Below, one piece after another: positions 26,564 to 37,600 of a DNA stretch of 64,000 nt. Below the pieces are notes generated by a model that saw only the letters and a list, made by a program, of their open reading frames with translations, did not search any database and was not told the DNA's origin. Both the position numbers and the translations under genes were made by a program. The stretch's first letter is position 1. Each line of letters opens with the position of its first letter. Source of the stretch: Diprion similis (Eukaryota; Arthropoda; Insecta; Hymenoptera; Diprionidae); the NCBI RefSeq assembly GCF_021155765.1, contig NC_060115.1, forward strand, positions 10,892,493-10,956,492. The letters run 5' to 3'.

Positions 26564-29150
26564 ATGTCGAGAGAAAATGTGATGAGACGGAAAATGAGCT
26601 CGAAGAGTGTAAGTGAATAAATAATTATGTTAAAATTGATTAGAAAATTATCTGTGTTTTTGGAGAAAAACTCTTAAGCAACCAAAATTAGATTATATGG
26701 TTATTTTTTCAAATTCGAAAAATGTGTACAGCTTGAGTTATTCTAGTAAAAATGAAATTATTTTGTCGGTAAAAGAATTCTCTGAAAATCATTTGAGACC
26801 GTTTACTTCTCGAAATTGTAACCAACTAACAAAAAATCCAGATATTCAATGATCATAATTTATAAGTGACGATTTTGAGATTTAGAAAAAAGTACATAAT
26901 CATTATTATTATTCAAAATCTAGTTCAGATATTCTATGAAAACAAGTAAAATAGATTTTGAAGTAAACAAATGTAAGAACGATTTAATTTCTCTGACGTT
27001 GTTAACGCAATAAAGTGTCTACGGTTGAAATTGAGTGCTTCAGATTTTTTTCAAACATTAGATAGTAGATTAACTTATAGTGCAATTGTTTAAAAAAATA
27101 TCTTTCAGCTGTAACTATTGCGTTCAGCAGTTCAACATTTGTTATCTTGGTATTCGAATAATCAGTTTCTAGTCTTTTGGAAATATATAATTCGAGGTTC
27201 GCAAAAAGCGCGTTGGGCTGATCTGACGACGAGAAAACTTTGCTCTTTTGAGCAAGTATCAAGCCCGAGTAATTTCAACCCCAGCACAGCGTCCTTTTCT
27301 GGTAACGTAAGATTCGCAAGACGGTTTGAGACGCTGCGCATCCGTTCTAGGAAAATGCGGGGCGTTAAGCCCCGCTCAAACTCTCGATACTCGCCCTCTC
27401 GGGAATCCCTCAGGACCTCGCGACCTCTCCAAGACCTCCAGGGATGAGGAGGTCGACTTGGGCGAACAAGCGCTCTTGTGATGTATGACCGAACGCAGTC
27501 GGCGCTGACAGCTCAATACTAGACACAAGCGGGACGTAAAATTCTCTCGTGTCATGAGGTGCATGGGTACCAGACTCGGCCTTAACGCTGCAGCGAAGGT
27601 TGTGAAAAATTTTGAAAAAATTATACACTCGGTGCCATTATTTTGAATGAACCCTTTGGTCCCTGGTTCGAGAAATTTTGCGAAGCTTTTAGTTGTCCTC
27701 GGTCCTCGGGGATGAAATACTTGTTTAAAAAAAATTTTTGGTGTCAAAGTTGGTCAGCTTATTTCTTTGAAATTTTTACTCACTGCAAGACTAATTTTGT
27801 GTGGATTTAATTTGGAAATAAATGTAATTAAAGTTGATTCAATATCGAAAGGAAAGAGAAATGCGTGAGTGTAAAAACCGAGCAAAGTTTGATAATCAAT
27901 ATTGGTGCTCTGTGCGAGTAATTGATTACTCGAAAAAACGGTTCACCGAAATTTGAATGAAACGGTTAACCGAAGTCTATGATTAATCTATGAATCGCAC
28001 AACCTTAATCCGTATTCCATACACCATAACTTGATACGAAATTTTGAAATCGCCTCTTTTCATTCGCTGTCGGATTTCAAATTGTCTTTCTTCAAATTCA
28101 TTCATGAATAATATTTTCCCTCAAAGGTAGTTCTTTCCATTCTTTTTTTTTCCAAGTTTTCCAACCATCCCGGGATACCTAATAGCTATAAGGTATAGAG
28201 TACGGCGTATTTTAACGAAGTAGCACGGAGCTCGTGGATTTTTTTTCACTCGACGGATTATAGGCTAATCCTTGGGCCAGAAAAGGAGTTATGGTTTGAT
28301 TGGATTATGCGGAAAATGACGAGAAAGAAAGAGTGAGAAAGAGGATGAAAACGACTTGAGAAAACAGTGGAACGATGTGGGCGGATAATTTGTTTCATTG
28401 CGATTATCTCTCGAGGTTGAATTTCTAGTTAACAAAATATTTCATTTATGTTACTCCGCGACTCACATCGCCTGTTTAATTAGGCACTCGTTGGGAACTT
28501 GAACCTCGGTGTCGACTTTACGGTGCGCGGTACTTAGGCTGCAGGCTGAAATACTATGCGAAAATTTTCGGCCACCCTCCTCCGCCTAATGCATGCGATA
28601 ATTATACAGCTTCTACCAGTTTCGTTTTGCGCTCTGAATGTCGCCGTTGCACCGTTTGAAGTTGGAACGGGATAATCCCGAGGCCAATTATGCAAATCAG
28701 CGAAATTTAATAAAATCCACCTGAATGTGATTCTGAAAGTTTTTAAACGTTTCAAACGTCAGTTAAATCGGTTCGCATCTGCACCATGAGTTATAATAAA
28801 GTCGATAACAATTCCGAAAATGGTTAAAAAAAAAACAAAACAAAAAACAAATGTTAACCCTGTACCGTGGATTTTTTTTTATCGATTAGGTAATTCACAG
28901 CAAAGTTTTTTAAAGTCCTTCGATAACTTTGCAGGTTACAGCTCATGTCTAAACGCAGTTTTTACATTGAATGAAAATAAATCGAAAGACTTTATTGCGA
29001 ATCAAACATTAATCACACAATAATTCAAGTTTCAAATTCAGCTGAGTTGGGTAAAATTTCAGTTCTAGTATAATAATTTTTTATTTCAGGTCTTGTTAGA
29101 TTCGTGGATGAAAAAGGCTCAAGTACCCGATACTGACAGCTCTGATTCCG
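26564..29150 (+). CDS. Candidate first coding exons of an unrecognised plus-strand gene
   Basis: Two possible exons join in phase. Exon A (26530-26608) has a strong acceptor (TTTTTCTGTTTCAG), an ATG at 26564 in good context (ATAAACATG) and donor AGT|GTAAGT. Exon B (29090-29150) has acceptor TTTTTTATTTCAG and donor CCG|GTACAAG. Together they read MSRENVMRRKMSSKS then VLLDSWMKKAQVPDTD and an acidic Ser/Asp end, leaving phase 1. Exon A is also open upstream of the ATG (YLRDTFNRVIN), which faintly recalls the LRD-containing helix of MADF domains, so the true start may lie further left. The bounds given are partial. I recognise no family; the support is splice signals and open frame only. Confidence 0.3.
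27250..27750. other. Unexplained GC-richer block with overlapping open frames
   Basis: A local rise in GC within AT-rich DNA. Two overlapping minus-strand frames (27376-27747 and 27410-27628) stay open across it, and the second is protein-like in composition. Neither matches a family I know. It could be a relic of a mobile element, a promoter-like island or an exon. It lies inside the intron of the candidate gene at 26564-29150. Confidence 0.3.
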
Positions 29151-32100
29151 GTACAAGGGTTTTGTTAATAATAAACACGCGAATGTTCACCAGATTTTTT
29201 TGAAATAATCAAGTGGCAGTTTTTTTTCAACTAAAAATAAGTTAATTTACCACCAATGTACTTTTGTCCGTGTAATGTAGTCGGTTTCACGGAAAACTTT
29301 TACAATCTTATCACACAAGAAGATCTCCAACCAATCAATCAGCGGGTGAACATTTCTTAGCGAACAAAATCAGGCCGACGAACGTGGCGATAACAAATAA
29401 CTTCACAATATCGTTATTCGTTAGTCACTGCAAAAGTTTGAAAAGATTTGCAAAGCTAGAATATTAAAGTTAGGATCGTCTAACAATATTGTACGTGGTC
29501 TTAAATTTTCCTCAAGCTCACAAGATTTTAAACGATAAGTTTTCGCGTTATTAAAACTCTTCAACTTAAGTTTTATTCTTTTAACTTCATTCCATCGCGT
29601 TTATCTGAGGGGTTGAACATCCCTGAATAACAGCCTGTATGTTTGACTGTTTCTATGCCAGCGCCTCCGTTTCTGCTGTTTGTTCCCAATTTGCTACGTT
29701 ACAAACAAATCAGGCAAAGTTTGGCATGCAATTTTAACCTCGCGACATTTACTTATATCGACCATTCCTTTCCCACGTCGTCGTGCGTCTCGGCGCCTCT
29801 CCAAGTTCGAACGTCACATCGCCACGTCGACGTCTTCGTTCCCCATTCTTCAATCCTCTAGGCGAGATTTATTGTTCGACCTGTTTCTCAATCCGTGCAA
29901 AAATCACAGCATTTCAAAAGCAACTTCGCAGTGAGCCTCGGAGGTGGAAGGAAATCATCAATTTTTCTGCTTTCAACACCTTCGTAATATTCTGTTAATG
30001 ATTGTCTGTTGTCTGAATTAAATAGAATTATATTAAGATTATCCATAGCAAGGAATCCACGTGAAAATAAAATGAACAACTAGTGTAAATATCTGGAAAT
30101 TTGTTTCCATGAAAATTGTGTTTAACTATTTTATTCACTAACTATACTTATCAAAAACTGCTGGAATATTTTTATTCCTTAGATTCAGTTACGATTTACT
30201 AATCGCTGTTGAATTTTTCTTCCAATTCAACTTGAGATTGATTAGTTCGAATCAAACTTGCCGATACAGTAGCATATACGCTTAAAATTAACATCCTCTT
30301 ATTAGTCTGGCTCGGAACCTTTTACGATCAGACTTGGGGTGATAAAAACTCGTGGGATGAAGCAGCGGCGATAGGAAGTGCCGTCAACTTGACTGAACAG
30401 TTCAAAAGTTGTTCGACGGTATACTTATAGGTATATACCGGGCGTGTGTATCAGTCTGTAGTTCTTTATCGTCGATGTACCGGGATGTTGTCCTTCCGGG
30501 CAGGGATCGAGAGGAAATCGTTTAATTTAGTAAGTTTGAAAAGAAGCGTGGGAGCCTGGAGATCCGGGATCCCTGATTCATACTGTGGTAACTAGATGCG
30601 AAAACTCCGGGGCGAAGTATTCTCGTAAAAAGTTGGCGAGGCAAAACTGGCAGATCTTAGCATCTTTCAATAACCGACGGGTGGTGGGACACAGTACCGT
30701 TTTCCTCGAGAGTTGGACGGCGAGAAGAGAAGAGAAGAGGAGGAGGAAGAGGAGGGGGAGGAGGGGGAGGAGCCGCGCTTTGTCGCGAAAGGATCGGGGG
30801 GCGGCTCACATGTCGAACTTATGAAAATTAATAAGAAAAATTGCCCATAAATTTCCCTTCCAAAACTCTCCAGCATTGCCGCCCGCGCTAGCAATAAAAT
30901 TAGAATTATGTCGTAGAGGCTCTGCGGAAACGAGACGCGAGGGGATGGATTGCGGGGTGAAATTTCCGAGGGGAATGACGAGGGCGAGCTTTAAGCGTTG
31001 CTGGGGGAGGGGTAGCATTTGTTAGTCCCTGGAATGTGTCCCGTCTTAACGTACGAGTCACCAAGATTACATCCATGTCTTACCAAGTGCGCCGTTCCTG
31101 CAGGCATCCGGAAGTACCGACCAACTTCTGTCCCACCCCCACCCACATCCTCCTTACGCTGTCTTTTTAGGTATGGTTATTAAATTCTGCACTACCCCCC
31201 ATGGCGACTTACTTGAGTTATGGCTAACTAACCGATACGCGTGTAACTCTGCAGCTCTCTAAGGATGGTTTTCAATTTCTAGTCTCATATGTTTACCCGA
31301 CTCATAACGAAAGACATTTTGAGCTGTGACTATAGGTACACAGGTAAGGACTCACAGTCCTTAACTATTTTCATTCTCTATCGGCATGGAATAATATGCA
31401 TGGTTTTTTATATAATGTGAAAATGAACTTTTTGATTCTGGTCGATCATATTATACTTTTTTGTGACAATCGTAATAATTTTCTTTGAATTTCTTTCTTT
31501 ATAATCGTATATTTGACATTTTTTTTTAATTAACATTTGGGCTACGAGTGAACCCAAAAACGTGTTTACAACTCAAAAAAATTCTTCCATCTGTTACAAA
31601 TTCGACAGTCATGTCAGGAGATGCGCCACTGCAAAAGCCCTCGAGTTCTGAGTCGTTCGCTACTTACATGCGCCATGCCACCATTTTGGTATCAATTTCA
31701 ATGACAAAATCCTAAAATGTTGTTGAAACTATGAATACTAAAGCCCTGAAACTGGAATTACTCTAAGTGTTTTCAAAGTAAAGAGGAAAAATTCTTCCTG
31801 ATTAACTTTCAACCTCTTCTTCTTCTGCGGACGATTCGAATTGTAATAAAAAAAAAAAAAAAAAAAAATTGTACACGCCTTAATTTTTTACCAACTCAAA
31901 TTCAATTCGAATCATTCGAGATCGGCGAAGGGATGAATTTCATGTACCGCGAAATCGAAGCAAGTCTTGTGGGAATTGGTGCGGTGGTTTTCCGTCGAGC
32001 TACTTTTGCCTCAAGTTTTGCCTTTCATCCTGCAGAGAGTCGCGCGACGTAACGGGGATCCAATATTGCGTTTATATACCTTGCCAGGACAATATTCTTC

Positions 32101-32772
32101 GGGATTTATATACAAGGATGAACGGAGCCCTTGTTCCCCGTTCGGGGTTTCCCGTTCTGTTGCGCTGTAGCGATTCCCCACCGAAACAGAAGACTTATTC
32201 TTCTGCAGCGGGACGCGAGATACAGTTAAGACTCTGTTAAGTTTCTCGAGGCAAGATGGGTATCAGGGTATCAATTATTAATACCAGTCGCAGGCCGGGA
32301 AGGTCGAGCATGGTGGGAACGGAGTGATGGAGCCTGAGGGAAGATAGTCGGTACTTCTGTTGATCACGTCTCTCGCTCGAGGACCCACCGTCATCAGTGT
32401 AAGCTTCTTAACAGTTCTCCAGCTCTGGCTCTTCGGCTCCTCTTAAACCCTCTTCCACAAGCGCCCTTTTTCAACGACCAAACAAACTGAAATTGCGCGG
32501 CCGACGCGGCCAGCCACCTACCCACCCCTGCACTCTCACCCTCCGTCCTCTGTATCCGAAATATCTACCCCTTTTGCCTCGCGAAACTACCCTGGAATCA
32601 ACATTAATATCTTCGAACCGGAAAGCTCCAGGATAATCGTGTCTTACAATTTTGTCTCATTTATTAGAGACGGTGAAAAAACCGTAACTCAGTTTTCTGA
32701 TAATTGTAACGAAGGACGTTCTAGAAACGGTTATATATCGTCTCGGGGAATAGTTTCAGATAATAGCTATTT
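29151..32772. other. Gene-poor stretch with GC-richer blocks
   Basis: No supported coding exon. AT-rich DNA alternates with GC-richer blocks, for example 30.4-31.2 kb with a purine-rich GAGGAG tract and 31.95-32.6 kb. A segment at 31279-31339 is bounded by TTTCTAG and CAG|GTAAGG but stops in the phase needed to follow the exon ending at 29150. Confidence 0.4.
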
Positions 32773-33138
32773 ATGTGGCATCCCCGTAAACCGCCTGTTT
32801 TTTTTGGCAAGGATAAAGATTTCAGGACGAGCTGAAAGCGGGCCGGAAGCGAGTACTGAAATTATCCGAGCCAAAAAAACGGTTTACGGGCATGCCACAT
32901 ACGATATTTTTTACGGTATGGGTATTGAAAAGCAAAACGAAGAGTGAGGTTATGTCGCGATCTGTTCGACGAAGCTACTTTATTCGGCAGTTTGGGATGC
33001 TCACTTCGAACTGCGCGTCAAAACTGCGGAATAAAGACTTTATTCCGCAAGTTTGTTCGCTGCCGTATAAAGCGTCACTTTACGGAACGAAAACTGCCAC
33101 AAAAAGTGAACTTTTCAATGCCCATGCCGTAAAAAATA
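32773..33138 (+). mobile_element. Two-module palindromic MITE-like repeat, copy 2
   Basis: Module A (32773-32900) is a near-complete hairpin. It opens ATGTGGCATCCCCGTAAACC and closes with the reverse complement (GGTTTACGGGCATGCCACAT), and the pairing continues inward through the T-run/GGC and GGATAA...TTCAG segments. Module B (32905-33138) has ~28-bp inverted ends (TATTTTTTACGGTATGGGTA and onward, mirrored at the right) and an inner near-palindrome centred on GAATAAAGACTTTATTC. The order and spacing match the copy at 9291-9654 on the opposite strand. There is no transposase, so it looks non-autonomous; clear target-site duplications are not obvious. Confidence 0.78.
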
Positions 33139-34638
33139 ATTTTTTCAGCTTTTCTTCTTTCATTTTTTATTCTTTGTAACGGTTGTAGAGATTCGAAATT
33201 TACTATTTCGAAAAGTTTCGTCCCATGTTTCATTTCCGGTAAAAATTCCGAAAATTCTTCACGAAATTTTCAAATCTAATCGTAAAGTATTATTGACCGT
33301 AATTGATACTAATGATAATTTAGAATTTTATTCTCGAGTAGAGCACGAAGTTATTCTCATATTTTTCAATCGCAATACATATTTATCCCGACCCTGATTG
33401 AAAGGATGGATAAGTTCAACCGAACTTCGAACTCTGTTGATCTTAGAAAGAATTTGAAAAATGAGATTGGAATGTCGGGCACAAACCGTCGTGTCGATGA
33501 AAATCTCTGGCTGCCGGGGGAATAATGAATTCGTTTGCGAAGAACGACGGTGCATATAATGATTATTCAAATATGAAGTAACGTTTAAGCGACGGGTACT
33601 CAGCGTTGATCTGCGGTGTGTGATCCAGGCCATTAGGCAAAGCTGCCTCCCATCTCATTCCCACCCCCGTGCCCTGCCACTCGATACCATCCTCTCGCTC
33701 TGCCTCTCTCTCTCATTCTCTTCCAGCGCTATTTCACCCTCTCCCCCGATTCCCTCCCACGCTCGGAGGGAAAGAGAGAAGGTCGTATGTTTGTGGGATG
33801 CTTTTTGCATCAATGTGGAAGCACGAGTCCTCTGAGCCCCTTACTTCAGTCAACGGCACGTGCGTTTCAAGGATTCTCTCCTCTCTTCTGCCCCGCTCCT
33901 TGGCTCGCCCCCTTCATACACGCGTGGCTCACACGTGATCGCAAAACTCTTTTTATCCCCTCGTTAAGAACTATTTGAAAAACTCATTTTCCTCGAGTGT
34001 TTTTCTTTCATCAGGATTTTCATTTCGTTCAACTCCCTCGCACTGCTGATGCTTGATCCCAAATTATATTTCATTAAAACACTTTTCCGCGTTTTTTTTA
34101 CACCACCTGCTACAATTTGTCTCTATGATTTTGCGATTTTCATTAACTCTTTCCACCGTCATATCTTTTTCTTTCTTGTTTATAAATATTGCACAGAATC
34201 TTGATTAGTGCGTTGTACGGAAGAATTTTTGCAACTTCTTTTTCACAATAATTTCGATAATTTTAACGCATTTTATCGCACCTTATTTTTCTTTTCATTT
34301 CAAATTTTTTTTCTCTCCTTGTAATATCCTTTTCGTCAATCAGCCAATTTTTCTTCTGTAACAGACAGTGTGTTCATACTTATATTGTCAACAGTTTTAT
34401 TTTCACCTAGAAAGAGTGAGGGATAAAGAAAAAGCAAATAGATTCAATGCTTAAATCATCAGGAAGAAACTGTAAAGCACCTGCAATTGCGAGTTCGTAT
34501 CTCTCAAATTGCAAGTGATGAAAATTGTAGTAAAAAAGTAAAAAGTGGCAAAATGTCTGACGTTTGTAACGTTCACGCTAGGCCATATCTTAAAATCCAA
34601 TCTTCAAATGTACAACGTGTGGAAATAAGACAGTTATA

Positions 34639-34670
<32 letters not shown>

Positions 34671-37600
34671 GTACTCGTACAATATTTTATGTATACAAAC
34701 TGGCACATTTTATGGCTACTTATAAGTGTAATGTTTATAGATGCTAATTTGCGGACGTGAGATGGATGCGATATATTCGCGAGAAATTTTTCACCGAATA
34801 AAGAATGAATTTTAGCGGTTCCCAGAGAACGTGGCTATATGGAAGGGGGCGGGGCGAGGGGCTCGAGCCAATTCCCGCAAGATTGTTGGCCAAATCCACG
34901 GGGCGGATGAAATGCTAATTCTTTTGCTCCCTGGCTCCAGAATTTCCGTCGGCTCAGGGGGTAGTCCCACCAATTTAGCCCGAACCTCGCGATCGTTCTA
35001 TGCATAACAAAAAGTGGCCGATTAATGTTGTAATTGAAACCCCCTCATGATGCTATGGCCGGTATGGACGTTTCATTGAAATTCGTTTATTTTACTCACC
35101 GAGATATTATTCACGCAAATAGCCGACGGCTTTAACGTCACTTTCGCGGTTGCTCAAACGTTCGGAATTATTCACAAAAATTTTTAAAGTGTAAAAATCG
35201 CTGCCAAATTTTTTTAACCCTTAAATTTCTTTCGAAAATTGTAGAAAATCTTTGAAAATTTCAAAATTTATAGACAAAATTATAGCAACACGATTTTGGC
35301 TATTTTAGAACTAATGAATAATAAATTTATAAATACATATCAGTCAAGTTAGTTCATAAAGTTATATAAATTTTTCAAATTGTACTCGTTAATGTACTTA
35401 ACGAGGAATAAATGAAAAAGGAAAGTGTAAATACGAAAAGAGTTCCGCCTACATAAGTGTATTTACTTCTATAGCTATTTCAACGCGGGTAGATTTTCGA
35501 CGTGTGCAGGTAAATATTGAGTCTTTCCGATGAACACTTCGACACCCAAGCAAACAACACCCTCGGGTATTTCGTCAGTAAATAGAGTTTAATAATTCCC
35601 TTACTGATCATGTGTACAGCAGTTGTAGGCGTAAATTTTATGTCTTGCAGATGATGTGAAACAATGAAAATATGTTTGTTTCGAATAAACGGCATTCGAT
35701 ATATCCTTGCGATTGTTGAAAAGTATCTTTTCGTCGACTTTTCGAAACTTATCATTGATTAAAATCAACACGGTTAACCGAATTTTGAATTTTTTTCTCC
35801 TCAGCAAAAATAATTTCGCCATTTCTATATGATAACGTTTGTGTCTTCGAGGAATGAATTCATTGATTCGTTGCCAATAATATGCGGCCACAATGTCCGG
35901 TTGAACGAATGAATTGAAATGAATTTTTTTTTTTTAAATAGAATAAATTTGAGGACCTTCACTTATGCAACTTGTTGAAAAAGCTGTATTCGATACCCAA
36001 ATTGATAATAATACGAATGATTCGCTGCATTCAAACGCGACAATAAACGGAATCAATACAGCTAAGAACTGTCCGCAGAAAGTTATTTTCAAAAGTAGCT
36101 CTTCATTTTTCATATCCATTTTTTCCCACAAAAATGATCGACTCGTTTAAACCGTAATTAAGAATCTAGACTTCACCATAAATTTTAATTTCAGTACAGT
36201 AATTTATAGTTCACTATTTTAATATGGAGGATTCTTTTAAAGTCCATCCGCAACCAATAGAACGAGCCACGACACATGCTTTATTCCATAAAATTGAACA
36301 CTTAGGTTTTCCCATTTCCATATATATATCCTGGAATTCCTTGAGAGAGGAATCGACGACCAACAATAAACGGAGTTCGTAAAGTGTGCTGTGGCCGAAA
36401 GGAACTGCCCGTAGATTCAAATCCTTCGCACAGTAATTCGTACACGGGTTTTCAGAAATTGCGTGATTCCGTGACAGAAGGGTGTAACGTACGACGATGG
36501 AATATTGCGGGGTGAGATAATGGGGCCGTTACTTAATACCAGCCTATCAGAGCACTGATTAGGACCTTAACACCGGCAATCTGGAAATACGGTGCCAACC
36601 AACGCCTTACAAGTCTACGATTGCTCCCGTTTTGCCGGCATTTATAAGTATGTTGGTACCGTGTATCGGTGCGCGAGAAGCGTTTTCTGTGCTGCTGCCT
36701 CAATTAAGAAGATTACTGAAGTTGTTGCAAATTGTTAAATTGTTCTCCACCGTCGAGCTGTTCGAATCAAGATTTGTATTTAATAACAAAATGCGCGGTT
36801 AATTTGTGCTCAGTTTTTTAGTCGTTGGTGTAATTCATGTTTCAATACTTATTCGTGAGAATCGTGACCAGCTGCAGGGGGAAATGTAATGCTGAAAATA
36901 AGGGGGTTGATTGGCTGAATTTCGATTATACTTTTCACTCGTTTTGTTACGACTTACATTAGTAGTACGTTGAGTCTTTACGGATCGAGTTATTATGCTC
37001 GTAAGTGCTTCTTAAAGTATGTGAAAATGGAAAATAGTGGGATTATAAAGAAAAGCTTGGATTTCGATGAGTTATTTGAAATCGTTTCAAAATGTTGAAG
37101 AATCTAGTACCTAGATCCTTTCGACTTTATTCTACAATCTCTTATTCTGGTAAAAAAGTATTTTTAACCAAGGTGTCAAAACGATATTTTTTTGCTTTTT
37201 TCGTAGTCAATTTATTATGTTCATTTTTGAATGATAATCAACATCAGTGCGATGATGGAAAATTAAATATTCACCTCTACCGCAAACATGATGAAAAAAA
37301 ATTGATCAGCGAATTTTTAGATAACAGTCATTTGAATAAATTAAGGTAATTGAAATTCAATGGATTTCTAACAATTTTCGAGTGATTTGAAACGAAGCAT
37401 CAATACCTAAGCATTTGTTTCTAATTCCAATATTTTATACTTTGTATTTTGAATAAGATCTTCATGATTTATGAACACAATAATTTCATGTATACTTAAA
37501 CTACGACTATCTCGTCAAAAAAAAAGAAAAATTATCAAAAATGACCTATTCTTGGCCAGCTAACCTTCTCAAGGAATCAAACGAATCATAACCTTCTTCC

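Noticed and set aside
30420..30540. Promoter-like stretch with TATATA, TCAGTC and a GTAAGT site
   Set aside because: The TATA-to-initiator distance is about 20 bp, too short, and no coding exon follows.
32639..33179. Plus-strand frames of 102 and 95 codons
   Set aside because: They run through repeat copy 2, with their openness explained by the palindromes.
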